A DNA stretch of 48,304 nt from Actinomycetes bacterium (GCA_021847945.1 JAJZNG010000118.1:1-48304); one strand, 5' to 3'. Shown: positions 19,784 to 29,152, counted from the stretch's first letter. Notes: a model not told the origin generated them from the letters alone. Numbers and translations: made by a program.

Positions 19784-21025
19784 GTGAACTTGCCTAACCC
19801 CGTTCCTTTCGCCGTTGTTGTAGCCGTGCTTGCCCTAGCGGTCCTCGGAATCCTGGCCGGAGGGAGGCTGTCGCAAAGGTCGGGAGTACCTCTGCCGCTG
19901 GTCGTCTTAGGCGCAACAGCGCTCAGCGCAAGGGCCGCCCGGTTGGCTCCCCTTAGCGAGATCGCCGTCTCACGTATCGTCACGGTCGCGTTGATCGCTG
20001 TGCTGTTCTCCGGCGGGATGCACCTAGGCCGGCGGCGCGTCACCCGCTCGGCCCGGGAAGTACTGACCCTGGGAGGGGCCGGGACTTTGGGGACCGCCGC
20101 GCTGGGGGCTTTGTTCGCCCATTTCGCCCTGGGATTTGCCTGGTATTCAGCTCTTCTGGTCGCCACGGCCGTGGCCCCGACCGATCCGACTATCGTGTTC
20201 AGCCTCCTCGGCCAGAACCCGGTCGCCGGGCGGGTAGCGACCGTGCTCGAAGGGGAGTCGGGCGCCAACGACCCGGTCGGGATATCGCTCATGACCGCGC
20301 TCTTAGGAGCGGGAGCTATCACCGTTTCAGGCTTGGCCCACGCCGGCGGCACTTTCATCCTGCAGATTTGCGTGGGAGCGGTCGCCGGCGTCGCAGGCGG
20401 TCAGGCGCTGCTCTGGCTGATCCGACGCCCATCCCTAGGCGGTGCAGGGCAACAACCGATCGCCTCGGCGGCGGCAGCTGTGGCCATCTACGGAGTTGCG
20501 GCAGCCGCAGACGGATCGGGATTCCTAGCGGTGTTCATCGCAGGGATCTCTCTGGGCGACGAGGCTTTCCCTCACAAGGTCCAAGTCGAGCGGTTCCACT
20601 CGTCCCTGGCATCGCTAGGAGAGATCGCTGCGTTCATCAGCCTGGGTCTAACCTTGGACCTCCGTGTCTTGGCGCAGATGTCCACCTGGGCGCCAGGTCT
20701 GGCCCTGGGAGCAGTCATAGCCTTCGTCGCCAGGCCGCTGGCGACGCTCGGGTGCCTAGCCGGATCGGGAATGTCGAATCCCGAGAAGGCGTTCGTGGCT
20801 TTTGCAGGGCTGAAAGGAGCGGTGCCGATCCTGCTCGGAACTTATCTCCTTGGACTGAACTCCAGCCAAGGGCCTCGTTTGTACGGGATCGTGGTAGTAG
20901 TCGCCGTCGCTTCGGTCGCCGTCCAGGGGTCGCTTTTGAGGCCCGCTTCAGCCAGACTAGCGAAAGCCGAACTCAAGCGATCGAAGCGACGTTCGACACC
21001 AGCAGAACCCCCACCAGGACCATGA
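19784..21025 (+). CDS. CPA1-type Na+(K+)/H+ antiporter
   Basis: ATAVAPTDPTIVFSLLG...VATVLEGESGANDPVGISLM and about 12 hydrophobic segments. Confidence 0.9.
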   Translation: MNLPNPVPFAVVVAVLALAVLGILAGGRLSQRSGVPLPLVVLGATALSARAARLAPLSEIAVSRIVTVALIAVLFSGGMHLGRRRVTRSAREVLTLGGAGTLGTAALGALFAHFALGFAWYSALLVATAVAPTDPTIVFSLLGQNPVAGRVATVLEGESGANDPVGISLMTALLGAGAITVSGLAHAGGTFILQICVGAVAGVAGGQALLWLIRRPSLGGAGQQPIASAAAAVAIYGVAAAADGSGFLAVFIAGISLGDEAFPHKVQVERFHSSLASLGEIAAFISLGLTLDLRVLAQMSTWAPGLALGAVIAFVARPLATLGCLAGSGMSNPEKAFVAFAGLKGAVPILLGTYLLGLNSSQGPRLYGIVVVVAVASVAVQGSLLRPASARLAKAELKRSKRRSTPAEPPPGP

Positions 21026-21410
21026 CCACTGCATAGACGAAAGTCATGCCCCATCGCCAGGCGTGCCACGCCAGCCAGAACCTCCGAAGCGCCTTCACGT
21101 CGAAGAAGAGGGCCACGACGCTCAAAATTATCTCGACTACCGGGCCGACATTGCTGAGCGTGCCGAGGAAGGGCAAGGCGATAGGAACAGCCAGGTAGCT
21201 GATCAGGCATCGGACCGCCGAAACGGCTATCGACGTTCTAAAGAGGCTCTGAGCTTGGGATTCCGTGGCTGTCGGCCGACCGAGAGGCACCTTCAAAAGA
21301 GCAGCTACGGCCCGGTCTGCCCTGCCGAAACCGCTGCCGTCACCTAACTGGCGAGACCCAGACAGGTCAGGCTTCGACAGGTCAGGTGCTGATTCGGCAG
21401 CAGAAAACAT
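20973..21410 (-). CDS. Conserved hypothetical membrane protein
   Basis: 145 aa with 3 predicted TM segments and RRFWLAWHAWRWGMTFVYAVVMV; convergent 53-bp overlap with the antiporter gene. Confidence 0.6.
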   Translation of the reverse strand: MFSAAESAPDLSKPDLSGSRQLGDGSGFGRADRAVAALLKVPLGRPTATESQAQSLFRTSIAVSAVRCLISYLAVPIALPFLGTLSNVGPVVEIILSVVALFFDVKALRRFWLAWHAWRWGMTFVYAVVMVLVGVLLVSNVASIA

Positions 21411-21535
21411 TAGTTCCCAAGGTACCGCCAGTGGTCACAGAGGACAACGCGGGCCGCCCGGCGGTGGGAATCGGGGAGACCCCGGCTCCCACCGCCTTGG
21501 CCAGTCTCACCGGCGCGCCACCAGTTGATAGGAGA

Positions 21536-22540
21536 TTAGGCCAGTGCGGAGCAGCACGTGTTGACTATCAGCTTGGTCACCACGTAGGGGTCCATGTTGG
21601 CATTCGGTCGGCGATCTTCCAGATAGCCCTTCTGCTCCCGCTCAACCTGCCAGGGGATCCGCACCGACGCTCCCCGGTCGGAGACCCCGTAGCTGAACTC
21701 GCTGTAATGGGCAGTCTCGTGATGCCCGGTGAGACGGTCCTCGATGCCGTGCCCGTAAGCAGCGACGTGCTCCTCGGCGTTCTCGCCGAGGGCTTCCGCC
21801 GCCGTGATGACAGCTTCGTAGGAGTCGCGCATGGCGTTGGTGGAGAAGTTGGTGTGGCATCCGGCACCGTTCCAGTCTCCGCGAACGGGTTTGGGGTCCA
21901 ACGTGACCGAGATTCCGAGGTCCTCGCCGATACGGTGAAGCAGCCAGCGCGCCACCCAGAGCTGGTCGGATACTTCCAACGGTCCCAGAGGGCCGACTTG
22001 GAACTCCCACTGACCTGGCATTACCTCTGCGTTGATGCCCGAGATCGCAAGTCCGGCCTTGAGGCAAGCGTCGAGGTGGGCCTCGACGAGCGGACGCCCG
22101 TAGATGTCGTCAGCGCCGACACCACAATAGTAAGGCCCTTGGGGAGCCGGGTAGCCGTTGTGCTCGGGGAAGCCGAGTGGACGGCTCCCCTTGAAGAGCG
22201 TGTACTCCTGCTCGATGCCAAACAGGGGCTCCTGCGAGGCGTACTTCTCCGCGGCGGGAACCAACTGGGCTCTGGTGTTGGTCTTGTGCGGGGTGAAGTC
22301 TGTCAGCAGGACCTCGCAAAGCACTATCAGGTTCTCGCCGCCACGTATCGGGTCGGGGCAGGTGAAAACCGGCTTTAGGACGCAGTCTGACGCCTTGCCG
22401 GGAGCCTGGTTGGTACTGGAACCATCGAAACCCCAGATGGGCATCTCCGTGGTGCCCGAAGGGACAATCTTGGTCTTCGAGCGGAGAAGTGGCGTCGGCT
22501 CCGTTCCGTCGATCCAGAGGTACTCGGCTTTTATGGTCAC
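21536..22540 (-). CDS. glnII: Glutamine synthetase, type II (eukaryote-like)
   Basis: TIKAEYLWIDGTEPTPLLRSKTKI, WGFDGSSTNQAPGKASDCVLKP, GCHTNFSTNAMR. GTG start at 22540 with AAGGAG upstream (ORF track starts at 22630). Confidence 0.93.
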   Translation of the reverse strand: MTIKAEYLWIDGTEPTPLLRSKTKIVPSGTTEMPIWGFDGSSTNQAPGKASDCVLKPVFTCPDPIRGGENLIVLCEVLLTDFTPHKTNTRAQLVPAAEKYASQEPLFGIEQEYTLFKGSRPLGFPEHNGYPAPQGPYYCGVGADDIYGRPLVEAHLDACLKAGLAISGINAEVMPGQWEFQVGPLGPLEVSDQLWVARWLLHRIGEDLGISVTLDPKPVRGDWNGAGCHTNFSTNAMRDSYEAVITAAEALGENAEEHVAAYGHGIEDRLTGHHETAHYSEFSYGVSDRGASVRIPWQVEREQKGYLEDRRPNANMDPYVVTKLIVNTCCSALA

Positions 22541-22645
22541 TCCTGGCACTCCTTGGGTGTGGTCTAGATGGTTGGGAGGGCCGGAAACATTGTTTGCTCC
22601 GACCGTCAAGCGTTCACATTGTGCCATCACCGCCGAGCCCGTCGG

Positions 22646-22672
22646 GTCAAAGCTGTGTTAATGCTGTGTGAC
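22646..22672. promoter_or_regulatory. Candidate GlnR-type binding site: three half-sites at 11-bp spacing
   Basis: GTCAA-AGCTGT-GTTAA-TGCTGT-GTGAC, starting at 22646, 22657 and 22668, resembling the GlnR consensus gTnAC-n6-GaAAC-n6. Confidence 0.55.
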
Positions 22673-22733
22673 ATCACCGCCGTAGATCGCCTGCCGCCAG
22701 CACGAGGACCGCCACGCGGTTAGCTTCTCTGGC

Positions 22734-24083
22734 GTGGAACAACAAGCCGACTATGTCATGCGCACCGTCGAGGAGCGCAGCGTGCGTTTCGTGCAGCTGT
22801 GGTTCTCTGATGTGCTTGGAACGGCAAAGTCGTTCCAGATCACTGCGGCGGAGCTGGAGAACGCCTTGGAAGAGGGCATGACTTTCGACGGTTCGGCCAT
22901 CGACGGCTTCAGCCGTGTCCAAGAAAGCGACGTCCTTGCTATTCCAGACGCCAAGACGTTCCAACTGTTGCCCCATCCCGGCGAAGGTTGCCCGGTGGCG
23001 CGGATGGTCTGCGACGTCGTTAATTTGGACGGGACGCCTTTCGAGGGTGACCCTCGACACGTGTTGCGCAGGGTGATGGACAGAGCGCGGGACCTCGGCT
23101 ACAGCTTCTACGTAGCTCCCGAGCTTGAGTACTTCTACTTCCGCAGGGGCGGTGACACTAGCGCAGCGATGCCTGTACCTCCCGAACCGCTCGACCGAGG
23201 GTCGTACTTCGACCTATCGACCCATGACGTCCCGAGCGAGGTACGTCGAGAAACGGTTCTCACGCTTGAGGAGATGGGCATACCGGTCGAGTACAGCCAG
23301 CACGAAGATGCTCCGAGCCAGCACGAGATCGACCTGCGCTACACCGACGCCATGACCATGGCGGACACGGTGATGACCGTGCGCATGGTGGTCAAGGAGG
23401 TCGCCGCTCGCCATGGGATAGCGGCCACCTTCATGCCCAAACCGCTGACCGGCGTCCAGGGTTCTGGCATGCACACGCACCTGTCACTTTTCAGGGGAGG
23501 AGAGAATGCCTTCTACGACGTCGACGACGAATACCACCTCTCGGTGACGGCTCGCCGCTTCATCGCCGGCCTGCTCGTGCACGCCAGGGAGATGACCGCG
23601 GTGACAAACCAGTGGGTCAACTCCTACAAGCGCCTGATCGTCGGCTACGAAGCACCCGTGTACATCTCCTGGGCGCAGAACAACCGGTCTGCCTTGGTGA
23701 GAGTGCCTCCCACCAAGGCAGGCAAGACCGAGTCCACTCGGATCGAGTACCGGGCGCCGGACCCTGCCGCCAACCCCTACCTCGCCTTCGCCGTGCTCCT
23801 CGCTGCTGGCCTCGCAGGCATCGAGTGCGGCTACGAACTGCCCGAAGAGGCGGGTTCGAACCTCTACGAGCTGTCCGCCCAACAGCGAGCTGCTCTGGGG
23901 ATTCGGGCTCTACCAGGATCCTTGTCCGAGGCCCTTGACGCAATGGAGGGCTCTGAGATCATCGCAGACGTACTGGGCGACCACGTCTTCGAGTGGTTCG
24001 TCCGGAACAAGCGGTCCGAGTGGTCCGACTACAAGGCCGAGGTGAGCGAGTTCGAGTGGCGCCGATACCTTACGGCGCTTTAG
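22734..24083 (+). CDS. glnA: Glutamine synthetase, type I (GSI-alpha-like)
   Basis: MTFDGSAIDGFSRVQESD, GSGMHTHLSLF, NQWVNSYKRLIVGYEAPVYISWAQNNRSALVRVP, RIEYRAPDPAANPYLAFA. No recognisable NLYDLP adenylylation loop. GTG start. Confidence 0.93.
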   Translation: MEQQADYVMRTVEERSVRFVQLWFSDVLGTAKSFQITAAELENALEEGMTFDGSAIDGFSRVQESDVLAIPDAKTFQLLPHPGEGCPVARMVCDVVNLDGTPFEGDPRHVLRRVMDRARDLGYSFYVAPELEYFYFRRGGDTSAAMPVPPEPLDRGSYFDLSTHDVPSEVRRETVLTLEEMGIPVEYSQHEDAPSQHEIDLRYTDAMTMADTVMTVRMVVKEVAARHGIAATFMPKPLTGVQGSGMHTHLSLFRGGENAFYDVDDEYHLSVTARRFIAGLLVHAREMTAVTNQWVNSYKRLIVGYEAPVYISWAQNNRSALVRVPPTKAGKTESTRIEYRAPDPAANPYLAFAVLLAAGLAGIECGYELPEEAGSNLYELSAQQRAALGIRALPGSLSEALDAMEGSEIIADVLGDHVFEWFVRNKRSEWSDYKAEVSEFEWRRYLTAL

Positions 24084-24098
24084 GAGGTTCCGGCGATC

Positions 24099-24779
24099 TT
24101 GGAGGAGCTCCTCGTATATCCCGACCCTCCGCCTTCAGGAGTCGTCAGCGCTCTCGAAGCGGGGGGCTACAAGTGGCGACCGGTGGGTTCGCTGCGTCAT
24201 GCCGAGCGCATGGAACCCGAGGACGGCTGGTCCGGGGCTTTGATCTGCGCCGACGCAGACTCCGAAACGGCCTTCGCCTTATGCAGAGCCGTGAGAAAGC
24301 GGGATGAACCTCTTTCGCCCCTCTTGTTGGTCGTAGCAGAGGCGCAGTTACGCGAACTTGAGCTTCGCGAGGACCTATTCGATGATTTCTGTGCTAATTC
24401 ATCAAACGTCAAGGAGCTGTGCGCACGCCTCGACCACCTCTTCTGGAGGACCGGTCGTGGCAGTCGACCCGAGTTGGTTGAGCACGGAGGACTCGTGCTC
24501 AACCTTGAAACCTACCAGGCGAGCCTCTCGGGTCGGCCGCTGGATCTCACTTATATGGAATACGAACTTCTAAAGTTCCTGGCGACACACCCCGGGAGGG
24601 TCTTCACAAGAGAAACTCTCCTCTCGCGAGTATGGGGCTACGAGTACTACGGAGGCGCGCGCACAGTCGACGTTCACATAAGAAGATTGCGAGCCAAGCT
24701 CGGGGAGGAGCAGGCACACCTGATTTCAACGGTTCGCTCAGTCGGGTATCGCTTCGGACAGACGCGCTGGGAATCGTAA
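24099..24779 (+). CDS. glnR: GlnR-like OmpR-type winged-helix regulator with atypical receiver domain
   Basis: C-terminus LDLTYMEYELLKFLATHPGRVFTRETLLSRVWGYEYYGGARTVDVHIRRLRAKLGEEQAHLISTVRSVGYRF closely resembles actinobacterial GlnR. TTG start after GGAGGT-like RBS. Confidence 0.8.
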   Translation: MEELLVYPDPPPSGVVSALEAGGYKWRPVGSLRHAERMEPEDGWSGALICADADSETAFALCRAVRKRDEPLSPLLLVVAEAQLRELELREDLFDDFCANSSNVKELCARLDHLFWRTGRGSRPELVEHGGLVLNLETYQASLSGRPLDLTYMEYELLKFLATHPGRVFTRETLLSRVWGYEYYGGARTVDVHIRRLRAKLGEEQAHLISTVRSVGYRFGQTRWES

Positions 24780-24803
24780 CTGGGACTCGTAAAAGGCCCC
24801 GGA

Positions 24804-25163
24804 TCAGGACCCCAGGTACGCCCAAGCCTCGATCTCGATTCGGGCTCCGAGGGGCAGTCCTGCCACGGCCACCGCCGACCGGGCTGGGCGGTGGCCACCG
24901 AATACCTCGGCGTACACCGCGTTCATAGCCGCGAAGTCAGCCATGTCCACCATGAACACGGTCGTCTTCGCGACATGAGACATGGACGCCCCGTTGGCTG
25001 AAAGCAGCGCTTCAAGGTTGGTCAGGCACTGCCTGGTCTGGGATGCCGCATCCCCGTCGACCAGTTGCCCATCGAGCAGGGGGATTTGTCCGCTACACAC
25101 CAGCCAATCGCCAACCCGCACAGCCGGACTGTAAGGACCAACTGGCGCTGCGGGCGCGCTCAT
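24804..25163 (-). CDS. RidA/YjgF-family deaminase
   Basis: PVGPYSPAVRVGDWLVCSGQIPLLDG...VFMVDMADFAAMNAVYAEVFGGHRPARSAVAVAGLPLGARIEIEAWA. Confidence 0.93.
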   Translation of the reverse strand: MSAPAAPVGPYSPAVRVGDWLVCSGQIPLLDGQLVDGDAASQTRQCLTNLEALLSANGASMSHVAKTTVFMVDMADFAAMNAVYAEVFGGHRPARSAVAVAGLPLGARIEIEAWAYLGS

Positions 25164-25205
25164 GAAGACTTTCCGATCGGCCGCGAGGACGCAGAAGAGT
25201 TCAAA

Positions 25206-25556
25206 TCAGCTGAAAGAGTTTCCGCAACCGCAGGTGCGAGTGGCGTTGGGATTGTTGATGGAAAACCCGGCGCCCGTGAGGCCGTCTTTGAAGTCCAAGG
25301 TCGCTCCTACCAGGAGGTCAGCGCTCGCCGGGTCCACGACTACTCGCACAGAACCGTACCCGTAGGAAACGTCGTCGGGCGCCACGTCCGAGTCGAAGAA
25401 CATTTCGTAGCTGAAGCCCGAGCAGCCTCCGGGTCGAACCGCGACCCTCAACGCAAGATCAGGGTTACCTTCGGCCTCGATGAGCTCGGCGACCTTAGCT
25501 ACTGCGGGATCCGTGAGTGATATCGGGGGCTTGGTCTGTGTTTCGGTGCTGGTCAC
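25206..25556 (-). CDS. erpA: Iron-sulfur cluster insertion protein (HesB/IscA/ErpA family)
   Basis: GGCSGFSYEMFFD...TLDFKDGLTGAGFSINNPNATRTCGCGNSFS. GTG at 25556 with GAGGAGG upstream (ORF track starts at 25625). Confidence 0.92.
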   Translation of the reverse strand: MTSTETQTKPPISLTDPAVAKVAELIEAEGNPDLALRVAVRPGGCSGFSYEMFFDSDVAPDDVSYGYGSVRVVVDPASADLLVGATLDFKDGLTGAGFSINNPNATRTCGCGNSFS

Positions 25557-25689
25557 CGGTTCCTCCTCAAGTACGGCTGGGCCGACCGGGGCCGGCCAGC
25601 GGGCGCTTAGAGCTTTCGAGGTCACACTCTACCCGCCTCGACACCGGTAGTGCCGGCCGGTTACTTACGATCTCGCCGCAAGACACCCC

Positions 25690-25757
25690 GGGGCCAGTGG
25701 ATCACCTGGACCGCTGGATAATCTGGACCGCTGGATAACCTGAACTGGTGGGTACCT
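25690..25757. repeat. 17-bp tandem repeat, two near-identical plus two degenerate units
   Basis: TGGACCGCTGGATAATC (25707-25723) and TGGACCGCTGGATAACC (25724-25740), flanked by GGGGCCAGTGGATCACC and TGAACTGGTGGGTACCT. Confidence 0.75.
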
Positions 25758-25761
25758 TGAG

Positions 25762-26961
25762 TTGACAGAGTCGATTTCCAAGTCCGAAGAATATGGATCT
25801 TCCCCGGTCGTTTCTGAAGCAGCCGTAACGTCCGCACTACGCAGCGTTGTCGACCCTGAGTTGGGCGCGGACATCGTGGAGTTGGGTATGTACCGGGGCT
25901 TCAGCTTCGACAGCGACGTCTTGGTGGTGGAGGTGGCTTTGACTACCGCCGCCTGCCCGTTGCGATCGCAGATCAGCCGCGACGTCACTGAACGCCTCGG
26001 AGGTCTGCCCGGCATCGGACGCGTGCAGGTGAAGACCACCGAGATGAGCCCGGAGGAAAAACGCCGGCTGATGAACCGCGCCAGGGCCCGCGCTGCCGCC
26101 AACCCAACGCACACGCATATCCCTGATCGCACACGGGTCCTCGCCATCTCCTCTGGGAAGGGGGGCGTTGGCAAGTCCTCCGTCACCGTGAACCTCGCCG
26201 CCGGCCTTGCCGCACGAGGGCTGACCGTCGGCCTGCTCGACGCTGACATCGCCGGATTCTCCGTCCCTCGGATGTTGGGCATGCAAGGCGAGCTCGCTGC
26301 TCGACGTTCCGAATCAGACGGGAAGATCTTGATCCAACCGCTGACAAAGGCAGTAGGCACAGGTGAACTGAGAGTTGTCTCCATGGGTTTCCTTTCCCCC
26401 GAGGACGAGTCGGTCATGTGGCGCGGGCTCATGCTCAACAGAGCGGTGCAACACTTTTTGGAGGAGGTCGACTGGGGAGACCTCGACTACCTGTTGGTAG
26501 ACATGCCCCCGGGAACCGGCGATATTCAGATGGGCTTAGCTCGGATGCTTCCACGCGCGGAAATGGTGATCGTAACTACGCCCGCTCTCGCCGCTCAAAA
26601 GGTTGCAGCCCGAGCAGCTGACATGGCCAGGAAGGGCTATCTCCGCGTGGCGGGCGTAGTGGAGAACATGAGCGGTTTCGTCTGCTCTCACGGTGATCTC
26701 TACGAACTGTTCGGCTCGGGCGGCGGTGAGCGGCTCGCCGCCGAGATAGGATCTCACCTGCTCGCCCGGATACCTATCGAGCCCGCAGTGTCCGCTGGGG
26801 GCGACAGCGGCAAACCCGCGGCACTTCTTGCAGGGACCGCCTCTGATGCCTTCGAAGTCTTGGTGGAGGCTGTCTTGGCCCTCGAGCCCGTAACTGAGAT
26901 GTCAAGCTGCTCGGCACGGATCCTCGATACTGTCCGGAATGCTTTGGCCGCAAAAGCCTGA
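25762..26961 (+). CDS. mrp: Mrp/ApbC-type Fe-S carrier P-loop ATPase with N-terminal MIP18/DUF59 domain
   Basis: N-terminal ALRSVVDPELGADIVELGMYRG; SSGKGGVGKSSVTVNLAAGLA; LLVDMPPGTGDIQMGL. TTG start proposed. Confidence 0.93.
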   Translation: MTESISKSEEYGSSPVVSEAAVTSALRSVVDPELGADIVELGMYRGFSFDSDVLVVEVALTTAACPLRSQISRDVTERLGGLPGIGRVQVKTTEMSPEEKRRLMNRARARAAANPTHTHIPDRTRVLAISSGKGGVGKSSVTVNLAAGLAARGLTVGLLDADIAGFSVPRMLGMQGELAARRSESDGKILIQPLTKAVGTGELRVVSMGFLSPEDESVMWRGLMLNRAVQHFLEEVDWGDLDYLLVDMPPGTGDIQMGLARMLPRAEMVIVTTPALAAQKVAARAADMARKGYLRVAGVVENMSGFVCSHGDLYELFGSGGGERLAAEIGSHLLARIPIEPAVSAGGDSGKPAALLAGTASDAFEVLVEAVLALEPVTEMSSCSARILDTVRNALAAKA

Positions 26962-27013
26962 ATGGAGGCATCTCCCTTGGCACACCCCGCTGGGTTCGGG
27001 CTATCGAGGCCGG

Positions 27014-27925
27014 CTACTTCTCCCCCGGCGACCACACGGCTTCGATGTCGTCAGGTTCGCAGCTCTTAGCAAGACCGTCCGCTGCCAGCTTACGCAGGTG
27101 CGCCCACACCGAGAAGCGGGCGACCGGGTGAAGGGCTGACGGGACGTCGGTATAGATCTGCTCTACCAGGTCGTCGACGCTCACGCCGTCAGGTCCTGCT
27201 CCGGTAAGGCAGGCGACCACCTGGGCCTCACGCTGCCGGCGATGGCGGAGGTAGTCGTCCAGCACTGCGGCTGGATCGTCGATCATCGCCCCATGTCCAG
27301 GTCCAATCTTTCGGGGAGTCCGACGGCGCACCTTCTCCAGGGACTCGAAGTACGCTGACATATCGCCGTCCGGAGGGGCTATCACCACAGTTGAACCGGA
27401 CATCACGTGGTCACCCGAGAAGAGCAGTCCCGTGCCCGCAAGCTCGAAGCAGAGGTGGTTAGACGTGTGGCCAGGGGTCCACACGGCATCCACTGCGAAA
27501 TCGCCGACGTCGAAGCGCTCCCCGTCCGACATCCGGCGGTCAGGCATGAAACCCTGGTCGTGACCGTCGAAATGGTGGCCCCCAGCACCCTGGCCTCTTG
27601 CTCGTGGGGCTGGGCCGAAGCCGATCACGGTCGCTCCGGTTGCCGCAGACATACGACGGGCCAGTGGCGAATGATCGAGATGCGAGTGCGTCACTAGCAC
27701 GGCCCGGAGGCGGTCACCGTAGAGATCGAGAAGCCTGTTGAGGTGGCGGTCGTCGTCGGGGCCTGGGTCTATTAGAACCACCGACGACGTCCCGATCGCG
27801 TACGTGTTCGTACCCGGTCCGGTCATAACTCCCGGATTGGGCGCCACGACACGCGTCACACCATCCGCCACCACCGTGGCCACCCCCGGCAGCAGATCGT
27901 CCGGCCAGAGCGGCATGTCGGTCAC
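27014..27925 (-). CDS. Metallo-beta-lactamase-fold hydrolase (LACTB2-like)
   Basis: TGPGTNTYAIG...IDPGPDDDRHLN...VLVTHSHLDHSPLA...TPGHTSNHLCF...FSGDHVMSG. Confidence 0.93.
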   Translation of the reverse strand: MTDMPLWPDDLLPGVATVVADGVTRVVAPNPGVMTGPGTNTYAIGTSSVVLIDPGPDDDRHLNRLLDLYGDRLRAVLVTHSHLDHSPLARRMSAATGATVIGFGPAPRARGQGAGGHHFDGHDQGFMPDRRMSDGERFDVGDFAVDAVWTPGHTSNHLCFELAGTGLLFSGDHVMSGSTVVIAPPDGDMSAYFESLEKVRRRTPRKIGPGHGAMIDDPAAVLDDYLRHRRQREAQVVACLTGAGPDGVSVDDLVEQIYTDVPSALHPVARFSVWAHLRKLAADGLAKSCEPDDIEAVWSPGEK

Positions 27926-28035
27926 ATCCGCACTTTAGGACAGCGGGACCGGGCCGGCCAGCTCGTACCGTCTGGCCCCAACTACAGGTTCGCCGGCGCT
28001 GGCCGCTACGTTGTTGGGAGGAGGGAGTACGCCCG

Positions 28036-28464
28036 ATGAGTGTCGCCGAAATAGTGGTCTTCGCAGCCTGCTGGCTGGTGGTTGCCACCCTGCTGTTATG
28101 GGGGGTCTTTAGCGAGACGTCCCGATCTAAAGCGCGCTCCGCTGCTCGCAAGCCACTTCGCTCAGCCACCGTCGGTTGGAACCGCCGCGAGGCCCGCAAC
28201 CGCTCCGAATGGCATCCCTCCGGTCAAGGGCCCGTGGCTAACACCGACTGGGTCGTTGTCGAATCCGCCGCTGGGTCCTCGCCGGAGGTTCTTGCCGAGG
28301 CGAAGCTCGTTGCTGCTGCCTTGCTGGCATCTCGCGGGTTGGACATTACTTCGATGCCGCCGAGCGACATCCGTATCGAAGTGACCGCCAGCGGGGACGG
28401 AGCGGGAACGACCCGTGTATTAGTGAGGGCCGGGGCTATGCATGCGAGCAGGCGGCGCAGGTAA
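28036..28464 (+). CDS. Hypothetical protein with N-terminal TM helix
   Basis: EIVVFAACWLVVATLLLWGVF TM segment then soluble domain; preceded by GGAGGAGGG. Confidence 0.6.
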   Translation: MSVAEIVVFAACWLVVATLLLWGVFSETSRSKARSAARKPLRSATVGWNRREARNRSEWHPSGQGPVANTDWVVVESAAGSSPEVLAEAKLVAAALLASRGLDITSMPPSDIRIEVTASGDGAGTTRVLVRAGAMHASRRRR

Positions 28465-28534
28465 GAGGTTCGCTCGGGGCGACTCCTCCTACCGCTACTA
28501 CCGGAACTTGGCTCTCCGAGCGGAGCCGCAAGCC

Positions 28535-28846
28535 TCAGTGCACGTCGACGTATACCCAGTCCCCGTCGACTCTGACTGGGAAGGTCCTCAGACCGGCCCT
28601 GCGCCCGGCAGTGGTGAGACGGTCTCCGGTTTCGACGTCGTAGCACCATCCGTGCCATGGGCAGATGAGCACGGTCCCGGAAACCGAACCGTCATCGATA
28701 GGGTTTCCAACGTGCAGGCACCTATTCTCCAGGGCCCTGAACCCGACCGGGGTGTCGAACACGGCCAAGTAGAGCTCACCGAAGCGCACTGGCCATCCAC
28801 GGCCGGCCGGTATATCCTGCACCCGGCAGGCACGAAGCCATTCCAC
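28535..28846 (-). CDS. Rieske [2Fe-2S] domain protein
   Basis: ENRCLHVGNPIDDGSVSGTVLICPWHGWCYDVETG, a C-x-H...C-x2-H Rieske ligand motif. Confidence 0.9.
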   Translation of the reverse strand: MEWLRACRVQDIPAGRGWPVRFGELYLAVFDTPVGFRALENRCLHVGNPIDDGSVSGTVLICPWHGWCYDVETGDRLTTAGRRAGLRTFPVRVDGDWVYVDVH

Positions 28847-28885
28847 TATCCAGCCCTCAGCCGTCGGTCCCCTAGCAGGGAACCG

Positions 28886-29140
28886 TCATCCGGGCTCGAG
28901 CGGACGGCGCTCCAGTTCGTTGAGCCCACCCCAGATGCCATGCTGCTCCTTGGAGCGGATAGCGTACTCAAGGCAGGGCTTGCGGACGTCGCAGCCAGAA
29001 CAGATCGCCTTAGCCTTGGACTCGCGATTCTCCCTGTCGTCTTTTCGCTCGAAATGCGAAGGCGGGAAGAACAACGCCGTGTTAGGGCCGCGACAAGCCG
29101 CTTTCGCCTGCCACATCTCTTCAGCATGTAGAACGCTCAT
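28886..29140 (-). CDS. WhiB-family transcriptional regulator
   Basis: AACRGPN...CSGCDVRKPCLEYAIRSKEQHGIWGGLNELER: four Cys and the G[I/V]WGG motif. Confidence 0.95.
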   Translation of the reverse strand: MSVLHAEEMWQAKAACRGPNTALFFPPSHFERKDDRENRESKAKAICSGCDVRKPCLEYAIRSKEQHGIWGGLNELERRPLEPG

Positions 29141-29152
29141 AACTATCCCCCA

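Noticed and set aside
22593-22608. Near-palindrome GAAACATTGTTTGC on the glnII side of the intergenic region
   Set aside because: Does not fit the 11-bp half-site spacing and could be chance; not called as a separate operator.
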